Counted from the stretch's first letter, positions 11,770 to 23,681 are shown. The stretch: 64,000 bases of DNA from Perognathus longimembris pacificus (GCF_023159225.1 NC_063188.1:36322021-36386020); one strand, 5' to 3'. Translations and numbers: made by a program. Notes: generated by a model not told the origin, from the sequence alone.

Positions 11770-12180
11770 ACAATTTCTGAGTCAGCTTTTGGGTATAATG
11801 CTTCTTGGTCAATGTCATTCCTTCTTCTCTTCTCCCCCATTATTCCCCTCTCAACCCTAACCTCAAGTTACATGGCTCACTTTTTACATAGTGTACATTA
11901 GCTATAATACCTGCATTTGCTAACCCATCTTCCCCCCATTCATGTGTTCCCTACTCTTTGCTCACACTTCAAAACATGTTTCTACCTCCTGGTATTCATT
12001 TTGATAAACATTACTTTAGTTGTTCAGAGGAGTTAAACCTTTAGGATTCCCTCCCCTAAGTATATCATCCTTTAATCAGTTTGTTTTTGTGTAAATGCAT
12101 AGACCCTTATATGTGTTATCATATCTAGTCATAATTTAGTTCTAGCTTCCACATTCGACAGAAAGCATGTGCCATTTTTA
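11770..12180 (-). mobile_element. Possible old L1 3' UTR
   Basis: This is a pyrimidine-rich, C-run-bearing sequence of the kind seen in older rodent L1 3' UTRs read in reverse. No ORF2 part is attached and the limits are vague. Confidence 0.35.
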
Positions 12181-12329
12181 AAAATCCTTGAGAGTACAGT
12201 ACTATACACCTATGGCTAATGGCTAATAGTTATTTAAATCAAGACAGGCTGTATAAAAAACCAATATGTATCTAGAACAGAGGCAGGAGGAAGAAGAGGA
12301 GGTAGAGAAATGATCATTACACTGGTCAC

Positions 12330-12520
12330 TATGCTGGGAATTTTTATAATTATTTATCTAACTTTTTAATGTGGAACTTAACCACTATTTAAGAGATGGA
12401 AGAAAGAGTGCCACTGACTTCCCTAAAGCCACAGAGTGAGTGAGAGGCTGAGGCAAGATTTGAATCCAAGTGTTGATGATTCCAAAACATGTGCTTTGTC
12501 TAGCACATATTAATATTTTC
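12330..12520 (+). mobile_element. MIR SINE fragment
   Basis: MIR-like order: 'taagagatggaag', 'gacttccctaaagccacaga', 'gatttgaatccaa'. A second weaker MIR-like piece lies at 12560-12690 (attactctgaggccacataa). Confidence 0.6.
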
Positions 12521-13114
12521 TTTAAGTTATTATGTGTACAGAAGAATATTTCTTGTATAAATAGATTAAAAACTTCAACCTGGAGGCATAGAAATTAAAT
12601 AATTACTCTGAGGCCACATAATAAGTTGATGAAATGGCTGGAAATAAGGCCTAGGAAAAGGAATCCTAGTGTTTCCCCTCAGACATATAACTTATAGACG
12701 AGATATGTCTATTCTAAGGAGGCTGCATTGTCTTCATAAATTAAATATACAAGTTAGAATAATGACATTCTGAGGTTGACAACTTAAATATGAGTCATTT
12801 AAGTCACAAATTCTGAAATTAAAGTTCTCAAAGAAAGATTCATTCATGCTAATTCTGGTCATATATTATTTTGCTTTCTTTCCTAGGCTACAAACTATCT
12901 ACCTTTAGAGACAAGCCAAACACTTACAAGGTATCAAGTCATGAGACTTTAAATACCCCAAAATATGAACGGCAAAAATTATCATATTCAAAACTTTCAC
13001 ATCAAATATGCTTGATTTTGAATCTATGTAAGGGAGATGTTTAGGAAGGAGATAAAAATTCATAAATCATATTCCCAGCTTCCTTTCTAATAAAGAAGTT
13101 ATAAAAAGTGAAAG

Positions 13115-13290
13115 TAGCCTGGTGATGGTGGCTCAATAACACTAATTACTCAGGAGGTTGAGGTCTGAGGACCAAAGTTCAAAGCCAGCCTGGGCTGAAA
13201 AGTCCCCATTAGACTCTTATCTCCAATTAGCCACTCAAAAAATACACAGCATGCTAATGTGTACCTAGTTCCCAACCTGCCACCTAACAG
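13115..13290 (+). mobile_element. 7SL-type SINE head (Geo tail largely lost)
   Basis: The 7SL head has gcctggtgatggtggctca and tactcaggaggttgaggtct, and the linker has ctcttatctccaattagcca. The remainder is too diverged to assign and runs into a pyrimidine-rich tract. Confidence 0.75.
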
Positions 13291-13309
13291 TAAGTAAAAA
13301 TTCCTAATT

Positions 13310-13500
13310 TCTTCTTTTTCTGCTGCTACTTCTTTTTCTTCCTCCTTCTCCTCCTTCACCTCTTTCTCTTCCTCCCTCCCCCTCTCTTCCTCCCTCTTCC
13401 TCCCCCTCCTCATTCTCCTTTTTCCCCTTCTGCCTCTTCTTCCTGTCCTTCTCAGCCTTTTCCTCACCCTTCCCCTATTCTTCCTCCTCTCTTCCTTGTC
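13310..13500. repeat. Polypyrimidine tract (CTT/CCT-rich)
   Basis: About 190 bp of almost pure C/T on the plus strand. The minus-strand ORF across it (Arg/Glu-rich) is only a result of the composition. Confidence 0.9.
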
Positions 13501-13529
13501 ATTAGTAATTCCCCATGACATGTTTCTTC

Positions 13530-13760
13530 ATCTTACAAAGCTCTTTCCCGAAATGCTCTGCCACCTCTCACCCTTCCTTTGGAAGTTTATCCCCTTGTCA
13601 TAGCTCTGTTCACAACCCTTTGCATAGCTATATATTCACCCATTTACCTTCATAAACCTAGGACTACACAAAACACCAATCCTAGGTTTCCAAACCCAAT
13701 GACCATCCATGTTATTCTATTTCAAAGCCAATAAACACATCTTACTACTTCATGGGCTTA
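13530..13760 (+). mobile_element. Possible L2 3' fragment
   Basis: The stretch 'tgctctgccacctctcaccc' and the following pyrimidine-rich sequence resemble the L2 3' region. The similarity is weak. Confidence 0.3.
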
Positions 13761-13907
13761 AAGCATTATGCTTTTTTTTATTCCCTATGAAAGGTATTTG
13801 TCATACACAGATTAACAAAATAAAGAGGTTCTAAGAGGAGAAAATTTTAGGATCCAAAGAGATTTTTGTATAAACAACTGAGAGTGTTAACCAAAAAGAA
13901 AAAAAGA

Positions 13908-14226
13908 AGGAGGAGGAGGAGGAGGAGGAGGAGGAGGAGGAGGAGGAGGAGGAGGAGGAGGAGGAGGAGGAGGAGGAGGAGGAGGAGGAGGAGGAGGAGG
14001 AGGAGGAGGAGGAGGAGGAGGAGGAGGAGGAGGAGGAGGAGGAGGAGGAGGAGGAGGAGGAGGAGGAGGAGGAGGAGGAGGAGGAGGAGGAGGAGGAGGA
14101 GGAGGAGGAGGAGGAGGAGGAGGAGGAGGAGGAGGAGGAGGAGGAGGAGGAGGAGGAGGAGGAGGAGGAGGAGGAGGAGGAGGAGGAGGAGGAGGAGGAG
14201 GAGGAGGAGGAGGAGGAGGAGGAGGA
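13908..14226. repeat. (AGG)n trinucleotide array, about 106 units
   Basis: Roughly 319 bp of uninterrupted AGG/GGA with no visible variant unit, preceded by an A/G-rich lead-in. All frames give homopolymers (Arg, Glu, Gly; Pro, Ser/Leu on the other strand), so the long ORFs here are artefacts. Confidence 0.99.
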
Positions 14227-14399
14227 TTTCCTCTGCTTCTAATCATTCTCATCATTCTCCTTTTATTCACATCTTAAGTTCCTAGCCTATAAAATGGTGC
14301 TACCCACATTCTGAGTGGCTCTTTCCCCTTGCACTGACCCTTTCCATGTGCCCTCACAGACATACTCAGTGATGTGCTTTGTTAATGTCATAGGCACTT

Positions 14400-14760
14400 C
14401 CTTTTAAAATTATCTTTAAGTAGTTATGCTAAGGAGGTGTCACTTAACAAAGTAATATATGAACACAATGCATCATAATCTGTGTTATCCCCTTCATCCC
14501 CCATTGATCCACCCCTTCCCTCACATTTCTGAATTTTGTGGTATATAAAATGAATTCTTGACTGAATTCTCCCCTACTTCCCCCCTTAATTCATCTACCC
14601 CATATCCAATCCACTGTCCCCTTCCCCCTGGCACAAGTTCCCATTTCTTTTGTTGAGCTTTGACTTAGTATTTCTAAAATATTTTACTATTTGAGTTCTC
14701 CATAACATCTATTATAATTCAGCTAACTCATTTGGAACCACTTGCATACCACCTAAAGTA
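14400..14760 (-). mobile_element. Possible old L1 3' UTR
   Basis: There is a C-rich block (ccccttcatcccccattgat) and a region like gaattcttgactgaattctc, consistent with an old rodent L1 3' UTR in reverse. The assignment is by resemblance only. Confidence 0.3.
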
Positions 14761-16630
14761 TTTAATTATAGATTTATAGGTACATTTTAGCTACCACTAA
14801 TAAGAAAAATGCTGCAACCATTGTTTCATTTATTTCCATTCATGCACTTTGTGCTCTTTGAAAAACTTCACTTCCTATACTATACTCCAATTTCCTCTAA
14901 CAAAAGTGAATTCTGCTTACCTGTGGAATGTGATTCAGGGCTTCCCTGATTTGTTTGTTCTAGAACCCTTTCTTGTGAAATGTCATACAGAGTAATTATG
15001 TCAATGGAATTCATGCTACTAGTACTGGTGTGCTAAGTTCTTAATGTTTATTTTCACTTATTTGTGAAATGAATTTTGCTACCATCTCATCACCATTTTC
15101 CTCTTTTCCTTGGTTATTTGTTAGAAAAACAATCAACATTCAGACGTCCAATTATAAAAATAAAACAATAACTCCCATGTCTCCAATTAAATATCATGGC
15201 CAGCTTCCTACCCTGTCATTCAATCAACACCGAAGATGCTATTCTTTTTTTAAATCTGTATACTCCAGTGAATTTAATATTAGCACTTAATTAACCTGCT
15301 CACTAAACTAGAGCAGGAAACCAAAAGGAAAGAGGAGAAATTCATTGCATAAATTTAATGTTATAATAATTTCAATGAAGCAGTTGTTTTATTAATAGTA
15401 ATCCAAGAAATCTCCTGAATTTGTTATTTTGAAGATATATGCATGCTGCATCTTACATAGATGCAACACATTTTTCCACAGTCACACTGCTGACAGACAT
15501 GTATCTTGAAGAAAACTTTAATTGCTACTAGGTAGATTAAAATTTTCATGTGTTTTCCTGATTATTGAAGTAGAAAAAATGTAATAAGTTATAGCATCAG
15601 AAAAATACTGGACAAGAATTATAACAAAATACTAATGAGTTTACCAACAAGTATGATTCATAATTCTGAACTATTTTTATATTCAGGAGCTTAAGTAACA
15701 AAAATATAAAAAGCAATTTCTAAACAAATGTCTTATTTCCAAAATAAATAAGTTTCTATCCAATTCATTTAGATGATTGTTTTTCTAAACCAAAATATAA
15801 TGTTTTCAGTATTACAGGCTTACTATCTAAACCATTTTCTGCTTTCTGTTTAATCAAAACTTAAAGCATTCTACTGCATCCAGATATCACAAATCATATG
15901 ATGCAAAGTGCTGTCTAGTCAACCAAATTGAAACCAGCAGCTGAATAAATGCAGTAGCTGCCTACAACTGAGGATTTAGTACCTTATACACTTCATGCTT
16001 GCCAACTGCATTCATTATAAACTAGAAATACTATCCAGCTAAGTGTAAATATATCCAAATGACTACTTTAATAAGATAGAAGATAAAATAGCCTATTTTC
16101 ATTCAAAAATAGTATTGATGCTTCAGTGATCAACAAACTACTGACAAATGGTAAAGGAGCATTAGGGACAATAAGGGGAGAAGCAACATGCTCTCCATAC
16201 CTGTAAGGGAAATTTCTGGAGACAGTTTTATGGCTACTACAACTTATGGAGACTGAAAGAGACAACTATCCACCAAAAATGTATGTCTAAATATTAGCAG
16301 TGCTGTTGAATGACAGTTAGGAGTGAAATTTCTCAGCCTTTTGGATGCAGACATGGCCAACTAAAGAGTTCTTACCAATGGAGTGTGAACAGAAATGGTG
16401 GCTATGACTTCTACATGGGAGATTTTAGTAAGTAGGTATGACTCTTTCCTATCCTTGGGCTGGGGTACAGAAGACTCTAAGAGAGTCACAGAATTTTGCT
16501 TGCCTCAATTACCTTTTGAAGGAAAGTTACTCACAAGCCCATACCTTTGATGGATAAGAAATAATCATTTTTAAGGTAGATATGGAATGATCTATTTTAT
16601 TTGAGATTATTTCACACTATAGTATAACTG
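14761..16630. other. Unique AT-rich non-coding stretch
   Basis: No gene, RNA or repeat was recognised. The ORFs are short and unconvincing. Confidence 0.5.
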
Positions 16631-16639
16631 TAGCTCTAA

Positions 16640-16790
16640 ATTTTTTAGTTAAGTGTTTTTATCATTGTACAATAACTGTATGACTGTGGTATTTCTATAC
16701 ATGTGCATAATGTACTTTGATCAATATTCAACATTCTTATGATCATTTATTACCCAACACTGTACTTGTTTTAAAAAAATTCTACCCTGC
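16640..16790 (-). mobile_element. Ancient L1 (L1MA-like) 3' end fragment
   Basis: The order 'attgtacaataactgtatga', 'ggtatttctatacatgtgca', 'tttgatcaatattcaac' is like the reverse of L1MA-type 3' ends. Confidence 0.4.
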
Positions 16791-17284
16791 TAAGTCACAG
16801 AAAATTTTGGTTTTATGTATAACAGCTTTTGCTATTCTATTAAACGTTTCTTATAATAGTATTTTCCTCGCAATTTTATATCTGTAAGTACATGAGACAA
16901 TGTATATGTGAAAATTTAGGGTAGTAATTTGATGCTCCTCAAAAAAAGATTTCCTCAACTATTAGTTTAACATCCACTGAGAAAGAAGACTGAGACCTGT
17001 ATGAAGCTGAAGGGGAACACAGAAGAAAGGGTCTTTGCAATCTTCCTCCTTGCTACTCACAACAGTAAAATTCTACCTGAAAAGCCATGGACCTTACTTA
17101 CATGCTTTTCTTTTTCAGTCCAGTATGTGTAATTTTCTCCATCTGCTTATAGCTTCAGTGATATTTTTGTACCTATAACTTATCTTTGTATATACAGATT
17201 AACACCCAAGGCAGCTATATGGCTAACAGACCCCTTAAACTAAGTATAAGTCTATGTCTTACATCCTAAATTCAGTCTTAAAGA

Positions 17285-17501
17285 AGTATTTCTCAATTTT
17301 TTTACCTTGACCCCCAGTATAAAACACATTTTGGATTGGATACAATACACTCCTACGTTTCATAAAAAGTAATTGCCTTACAATATGTGATATACTCTGA
17401 TATATTCTGTTTTATGTCATTTTGGAAGTACTAGTTACAACCTTCTGAATTGATTTCACAACCCACTAAAGGGTCGTAACACACAGTCGGAAAACTATTC
17501 T
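17285..17501 (+). mobile_element. hAT/Charlie-type non-autonomous DNA transposon
   Basis: The left end (agtatttctcaatttttttacc, then gaccccc) and the right end (gggtcgtaac, then gtcggaaaactattc) are imperfect inverted repeats. The interior matches the layout of mammalian Charlie-type MITEs (gatttcacaacccactaa). There is no transposase coding. A possible 8-bp duplication (tcttaaag/ttatacag) is weak. Confidence 0.55.
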
Positions 17502-18320
17502 TATACAGAATTTCTGGCTGATATTTGGCTTTATATTTTTGGAATAGGAGAAGGGAAATGAGTTTGACTTGGAGGGAAATGGAAGAAAGAGATTGTAAAA
17601 TGTTAAAGATAGAGAACAAAAAAGGGTACATGCAGAAAGGGAGAGAAAGAAAGTATAAAGGAATATAAAACACCATTAGCAATACACAGTGAGCACAATA
17701 CACTTCCAGTGAGCACATTAAGGCTCTGTGAGAACCATGGAGGCTAAAGAAATCCAACTATAGGAGAACAGAAGCAAATTGTTTCAGCAAGTCCAATGCC
17801 AGAGGTTTTAGTTCCAAATACGTATATAGAAATGTTAGAAAAAAAATTTAAAAAGAATTCTAGGGACAACCTAATTGAGAATTTTATGCTCTTACTAGAC
17901 TATGCTATTGCCCTGTCACAATAGTTACATACACATTCACAACATTTCCAAGAACTGAGATCCTGTAAGATCATGTTTAATTTTAGCCTTGGAAAGTATC
18001 CAGTCCATCCTTGTCTACCAAGAAAAGAAAGCAGAACAAATGAAAAAATTTTGGCTCTGTACTTATGGCACAGTCTTCAAATGAAAATGATTGCTGAAGA
18101 GTTTATTTGTGGATTCAAGAAGTATGTTAATTTTCACATGTTTGAAGGAAAGCTTTGGCTAGAAGTCACATTTTCTCTCAAGAAGAACATTAACATATGG
18201 TTCTAAGAAGCTTCCATTCCATTTTTTTCCTGAGACTGAAACTGTGGTCCTTGTGGTCTTGTTCTTTGTTTTTTATGATTTTTATTCCCACATATTAGTT
18301 TTATGTCTCCTGAAGTCATT
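17502..18320. other. Unique non-coding stretch
   Basis: No gene or repeat was recognised. The 77-aa ORF at 17973-18206 has no recognisable similarity. Confidence 0.4.
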
Positions 18321-18324
18321 AATA

Positions 18325-18455
18325 TGACAAGTGAGTCCTTTCTCTTCAGTCTTACTCAGTATGGTACTAGAGTTCCTAGCCACAGCAATAAAGCAGGAGA
18401 AGAAATAAAAGGGATTCAAATAGAGAAGGAAAATTACATTACCCATATGGTTTTA
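18325..18455 (+). mobile_element. L1 ORF2 RT-domain scrap
   Basis: The stretch 'cctagccacagcaataaagc' followed by 'ataaaagggattcaaataga' matches the ORF2 region just upstream of the FADD motif. It is decayed, and the frame is not maintained. Confidence 0.6.
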
Positions 18456-18499
18456 CTGTTAAAAAATAATGCAAACTTTAAAATAATTATGAAAGAGGT

Positions 18500-18840
18500 G
18501 GCACTAATCAAGATGCATTATTTGTAACTTGATATGTGGATTCATAGAGGGTAATGGGAAGCACAGAAATGGTGGGACAAACCCAGCAGTGATACTCACT
18601 AGACATGGTATTGAAAATTAACTATAGAAGTTGTGAGGGAGGGAGGATCAGGAGGGAAAAACTGGGAGAAAATGTGGGAAGAAGTGACACTGTTCAAAAA
18701 GAAATGTACTCACTACCTGACTTTTTAAACTGCAACTCCTCTGTATATCACCTTTACAATTTTTTTTTTAAAATATGCTATGTTGAATTGAACCCCCTTT
18801 GCCCAAATACTTAAATGTAATCAAAAATTAAAAATAAAAT
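18500..18840 (+). mobile_element. Old L1 3' UTR and tail
   Basis: A G/A-rich tract (gagggagggaggatcaggag) is followed by 'gaaatgtactcactacctga' and 'ctcctctgtatatcaccttt', the older version of the L1 3' end seen elsewhere in the window. With the RT scrap upstream it suggests an internally deleted copy. Confidence 0.6.
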
Positions 18841-19174
18841 ATTTTATTTTTCAGTTAGCAAATTCTTTATGATTGTATAGTTTTATTGAATTGGATTACA
18901 AAACAATAAAAATGTTAAGAGTTAAACATAGGCAATTCATACAATTGGCCAATAAATATTTGAAATAAACAAGTTCATACAGTAATGAAACTGAAAGAAT
19001 AACAAGTGAATATTTTCTTAGGAAGTTAATAGAAAATTAAACATGAAATAATGTTGCTAAGGGAGATTAATACTGGAGAATTAAAGGGTTTACTAAGGGA
19101 GAAGTGCATATGAGCTGCTACAACCTTTCTGGAAATCTCATGATGCTTTGAATGTTTTTAAAATATACTTCTAG
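18841..19174. other. Unique non-coding stretch
   Basis: Nothing recognisable; AT-rich. Confidence 0.4.
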
Positions 19175-19615
19175 ATAGGGTTCCAGTGGCTCACACCTGC
19201 AATTTTAGCTATTTAGGGGGCAAAGATGAGACAGATCATGGAGTGAGGCCAGCCTGGGCAGAAGAGCTACTATGATCCATTTCAATTCATAGCAAGGACC
19301 AATGACACATGTGTCATAAAGCAAGATATATGGGAGAATAAAATTAATGGATTCTGTTTCCATGCCACACCAGGCAGAAAATCTACAAGATTCCATTCCC
19401 AAGGAGGGAAGTTGGACATAGTAGCATTTACCTTTGATTCCAACCACAACAGAAATTCTAGAGTAGGCAGAGCATGGTTCAGATGCACACTTAGGCAAGA
19501 AGTGCTAGCCAATCTAAAAAACCCTTACCAACAGAATAGAGGGCTTGGAAATGTTGCTCAGTTGGTAGGTACTAGCCTTGAAAGTGAGAGCTTCTGAATT
19601 CAAACTCCATTATTT
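19175..19615 (+). mobile_element. Composite SINE: three 7SL monomers + ID monomer (copy C)
   Basis: Monomer 1 starts at about 19178 (gttccagtggctcacacctg) and has gaggccagcctgggcagaag. Monomer 2 follows at about 19290 and monomer 3 at about 19410 (gttggacatagtagcattta). The ID-like unit is at 19543-19610 (aaatgttgctcagttggtag). Confidence 0.62.
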
Positions 19616-19871
19616 CTTCTTTAAGACCTAGCATCCTTAATATTAGAAATCAGTTATAAGATAATGATATAAAAGTTAGGTTAAGACTAATATACATTTA
19701 CGTTTGTTAGAACATGAAACGTAACAAAAGTACACACACAGATACACAGAATACACTTGCACAATGGCTAAATTTCCTGAGTACATATTAAATTGCAAAT
19801 GATGTTTAGGGCAATTTCAACTATATGAATAAATTCTTTCAATAAAAATTAAGTTACAAAAAGTAGGATAA

Positions 19872-20066
19872 GGGGCTAGAAATAGGGCCTAGTGCAAGAG
19901 TGCTTGGCTCGTATACGTGAAGCCCTAGGTTCAGTTCCTTAGCACCACATATATAGAAAATGGCCAGAAGTGGTGCTGTGGCTCAAGTGGTAGATCAAAA
20001 GAAGCTCATGGACACTGCCCAGGCCCTGAGTTCAAGCCCCAGGACAGGCAAAAAAAGAAAAAAGCA
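19872..20066 (+). mobile_element. IDL-Geo-type SINE
   Basis: ID head (aatagggcctagtgcaagag), B box (aggttcagttcc), and a Geo module shortened by about 20 bp (tggtagatcaaaagaagctc). It has an A-rich tail. The flanks are only loosely similar, so the TSD is unclear. Confidence 0.92.
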
Positions 20067-20598
20067 GGTTAGGTACCTATGTTTAATATTTTAACAATGT
20101 CACAAATATAGATGGACACACAAAAATTTTAATTTATTCTCATAGAATAAAGGCTATGTATCCTTACTTAGATCCTTCTCTGAGAACCCAGTTCTCCATA
20201 AAAAATATATCTAACTCATATAACTTCTAAATAAAATTATCTTTCATAACTATAACATAGAACTTTTTAAAACATGTTTTGTTATCACAAAAGCAATGCA
20301 TGCTCATGCAGAAAATATAGAAAATAGAATATAATGAAAAAACTTTGGATCATCTAGAATCATACCACTCATCATAATATAATTAGCAGCAATATTATTA
20401 CTTACAGACATTTTATGGGATTGATAAAATTTCATGTTCACCAGAGGCCAGTTAGGTAATTGTCAATAGCTCTATTTCAGAGGTTCAAAAAGAGATTCAA
20501 AGGAAATTCTTACCTCATCCAAATACATATAGCCAACAGTGAGTGGTAAAACTGACCTGAGTCTACAGTCTCTAAGTACCAAATAAGTTTGATGATTT

Positions 20599-20901
20599 AA
20601 AAAAAAAATTATTATCAAACTGATATACAGAGCTGTTACAGTTTCATACGCTAGGCATTGGATACATTTTTTTTTTTTTTTTTTGGCCAGTCCTGGGCCT
20701 TGGACTCAGGGCCTGAGCACTGTCCCTGGCTTCTTCCCGCTCAAGGCTAGCACTCTGCCACTTGAGCCACAGCGCCGCTTCTGGCCGTTTTCTGTATATG
20801 TGGTGCTGGGGAATCGAACCTAGGGCCTCGTGTATCCGAGGCAGGCACTCTTGCCACTAGGCTATATCCCCAGCCCTTGGATACATTTCTTGTACTGTTT
20901 G
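20599..20901 (-). mobile_element. L1 LINE, about 95 bp of 3' end, carrying a SINE
   Basis: Reverse L1 3' end (ttattatcaaactgatatac, then catacgctaggcattggata), resuming after the SINE as tggatacatttcttgtactg. It is flanked by tgatgattt at 20590-20598 and 20902-20910. Confidence 0.85.
20670..20876 (-). mobile_element. IDL-Geo-type SINE, young copy nested in L1
   Basis: The body is identical by eye to 11032-11236 in reverse. A T-tail of about 20 bp precedes ggccagtcctgggccttgga. The TSD is ttggatacattt at 20658-20669 and 20877-20888. The B box is intact (minus strand). Confidence 0.96.
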
Positions 20902-20934
20902 TGATGATTTTTATTTTCAGTTTTGTTTTATTTA

Positions 20935-21263
20935 TTTTTAGTGAGACTTGGATTTGAACTCATACTTACTTACAAGGTGATAGATTTTGGCCATGTCTCT
21001 CTCCCACTTTTCTTGCTTCCACTGATTTATTTATTTTTACACGAAGTTTCAATGTTTTTCTAAGAGAGAGCCTTGGATCACTAGCTCCCTACCTCTGCCT
21101 ACCACATAGCTGAGATTGTGGGTATACATCACCATACCCATTTTGGCTTTTGACACAGGGTCTAGCTAACATTTTTGCCTTAGTAGGCCTGGAACTGCAA
21201 TCCTTCCTATCTCTGTCTAATAGGTAGATGAGATAACAGGTTATGTACCACCACATCTGCCTG
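20935..21263 (-). mobile_element. Composite 7SL/ID SINE, reverse (copy D)
   Basis: On the minus strand two 7SL-like monomers (around 21150-21260 and 21040-21145; e.g. ccaccacatctgcc and catcaccatacccat as their reversed starts) are followed by an ID-like unit near 20942-21000 (gatttgaactcatacttact reversed). The third monomer is not evident. Confidence 0.55.
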
Positions 21264-21290
21264 TTTTCTGTTTATTAAAAATAAATTTGA

Positions 21291-21488
21291 GGGGCTGGGA
21301 ATACGGGTTAGCAGTAGAGTGCTTGCCTAGCATGCATGAAGCTCTGGGTTTGATTTCTCAGCACCACATACACAGAAAAAGCTGGAAAATGGTGCTTTGG
21401 CTCAAGTGGTAGAGTGACAACTTTGAGCAAAAAGAATCCAGGGCCAGTGCTGAGGCCCTGAGTCCAAGTCCCAGGACTCGCAAAAAAA
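21291..21488 (+). mobile_element. IDL-Geo-type SINE
   Basis: ID head (ggggctgggaatacgggtta), B-box region (gggtttgatttc), Geo module (ggctcaagtggtagagtgac) and A-tail. It lies inside an L1MA-type 3' end. Confidence 0.93.
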
Positions 21489-21880
21489 ATTGGCACATGA
21501 TAACTGTAAATATTTGAGGAATCCAGTGTGATATTTTAATGTATATAGACAATGTGTAATCACCAAAAAGAACAATCATATCCAATAGAGCAAATTATCA
21601 TACCATCTCATTTATTATTTATTTGTGTTGGAAACAATTCCAAATCCATTCTCTTATCTATTTAAAAATCTTTAATAATTATAGCTAGCTATACTCATCC
21701 TTTTCAACTGTACACTAGAACTTATTCCACCTACCTAACTGCATTTTATACCAAGTCACCCACCTCTCTCCAGCACCTTAGTTCTACTGTCTCCAGCCTT
21801 TGTTTCTCTGGTTACCACTATCTATTCTCTCCTTCTTTGAAAGCAATTGATTAAGCTAATTTTTATCTTTAATTTGTATT
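21489..21880 (-). mobile_element. Ancient L1 (L1MA-like) 3' UTR
   Basis: In reverse it follows the known order of mammalian L1MA-type 3' UTRs: 'gatattttaatgtatataga', 'ctagaacttattccacctac', 'ctctggttaccactatctat'. The SINE at 21291 interrupts its end. Confidence 0.6.
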
Positions 21881-22054
21881 ATTTAAAATCATTGTGGTCT
21901 TCTCTATTTCTGTGACAAATATGTTGTTATGTCTGCCAAATAAATGTGACAACACAGTTAATGGCATCTATGATTCAAGGAAAAAGAAAACCTTCAGAAA
22001 AATATGGCTTTCTACTCTCTTTTAACCTAGACTTACATGAGACTCCTCAAGTTA

Positions 22055-22440
22055 TTTTTTTCATTTATTTATTGTCAAAGTGGTGTACAGAGAGGTTACA
22101 GTTTCGTACATAAGGCAGTGAGTACATTCCTTATCAAGCTTGTTACCTCCTCCCTCATTTATCTCCCACCTTCCCCCTCCCCAATCTTGTTATTTTATAA
22201 CTCAGGAGACTTTATTTGTACTGTTTACTTATCTAGTTGTTTTTATTTCTTCCCCAGACGTATTTAAATTGTTACACTGGATATCTAGTCTTCCGATTTT
22301 TTTTCCCCTCATAAGTCTGGTTTTTGCTCTTTTCACTGCTTTCTGAGATTTTTCATGTGTACATGACATTCTTATGGATGTAATTTCCAGCACTGTCAAT
22401 TATTCCCTCTGTACTCTCATTGATAATATAAATCTGGGAC
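22055..22440 (-). mobile_element. Older lineage-specific L1 3' UTR
   Basis: Reverse L1 3' end (tattgtcaaagtggtgtaca, gaggttacagtttcgtacat, then gttacctcctccctcattta and a C-rich tract). It is more diverged than the young copies. Confidence 0.75.
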
Positions 22441-23244
22441 TAACTTTTAACTTCCTATAACCTTTTCCTATCTTGATTATCTCCCATGTTCAATCATCTC
22501 ATTCTCTTGTCATCTCTGTTCTTTATTATGGCAGAAGGCCTTAAGTGGATGCTCATAGGCAGGCTTCAGTGGAAATGGGAAACCCTAGAAATTGGATACA
22601 AAAAAATCAAGCAGATTTGTCCATTGGATCTATACAGGGAAAGGGATCCATAATTTCCATCACAAGTTAAAGGTAGTCCAGGTCCTCATTAAAGGTTCAG
22701 AATATCTGCCATTTTATCCTTTGCTTCATCAAAAAAGCTATGTCATTCTACATTTTAACCACAATTTAAAATTTTATTTTTTTTTGTCCCTTTCAGATCT
22801 CAGGGTTTGGAGGTATGTCTCACAGATAAAACTGCAGCCTAGCAAGAGTGAAGCCCTCAGATCAAACTCCTGTATCACCAAGAAAGAAAAATATGTCATT
22901 TTCAGAAATGGCTTTTGTTTTTGAGTCTGCAGAATCCATTGGCCTGCTTGAAAGTATTTCCACACGTTTCACATTGTTTTGTCTTTCACTGTTCATTTTT
23001 GAAGGAGTTACAATCTATCTTGATCTCAGGTTAGGTAATAGTTAGGAGAAATCAATTATACAGGGGAAAGTTCAGTGTGGCTGTTAGAGATACCTTTTTC
23101 TCAGATGCAAAGCTGCATATTGAGGCTAATCTATAAAATCTCAATGGTCTGTTCTCAGTGTCTAACCATATTTCATTTATTATGTCTTCTTTGGATTCAG
23201 ATTGGATCTTGATACTGCTTTACTGATCATCAGAACTGATTAAA
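22441..23244. other. Unique non-coding stretch
   Basis: No gene or repeat was recognised. The overlapping short ORFs (up to 110 aa) lack any recognisable motif. Confidence 0.4.
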
Positions 23245-23277
23245 TACACACAGACACACACACACACACACACACAC
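23245..23277. repeat. (CA)n microsatellite
   Basis: Imperfect then pure CA run. Confidence 0.95.
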
Positions 23278-23602
23278 CTAGAATATATTCCTGTCTGTTC
23301 TTCTTTTCTCTCTTGGTTCTTCTTTTCTCTGCTCTTTCTTGATGCTTACTGTGGGGACTAAAATTTACTTCAAGTTTGATTAATGATTGCATCATATTTA
23401 AAAAGCAAAAGCCATTCCCATTATTTCCCTCACTGTTTTCTGTTAAAAGTCCCAGTATGTACAAGGTGAAAGAAATATTTGAGAGGATTACATTCACCTT
23501 CCAGTCATATAAAAGTATCTTTCAGGCAATAACAAAACTACTTCATGTTTTGCTGGGCACAGAATTCTGTATTTTAGAAGCAGGATTTAGATAGTATAGC
23601 AT
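23278..23602. other. Unassigned; pyrimidine-rich start
   Basis: There is a CT-rich section at 23288-23340. Parts resemble ancient L1M sequence (ttttgctgggcacagaattc), but not enough to call. Confidence 0.3.
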
Positions 23603-23612
23603 CAAAGCTTAG

Positions 23613-23681
23613 GATTTTTTTGTTTTTTATTTTTGTTTGTTTGTTTGTTTTGGGAATATGGCCTAGTGGCAAGAGAGCTTA
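23613..23681. mobile_element. 69-bp inverted micro-SINE (T-tail plus 5' ID head)
   Basis: A T-rich tract (23613-23650) is joined to the first ~30 bp of an ID head in the opposite sense (gggaatatggcctagtggca). It is flanked by a perfect 10-bp TSD (caaagcttag) at 23603-23612 and 23682-23691. Confidence 0.75.

Noticed and set aside
13866..14285. 139-aa and 127-aa ORFs of poly-Arg and poly-Pro
   Set aside because: They are translations of the AGG array; open frames are unavoidable in a stop-free trinucleotide repeat.
22592..22924. 110-aa plus-strand ORF
   Set aside because: No domain or repeat-independent evidence; low-complexity hydrophobic and basic residues typical of AT-rich chance ORFs.
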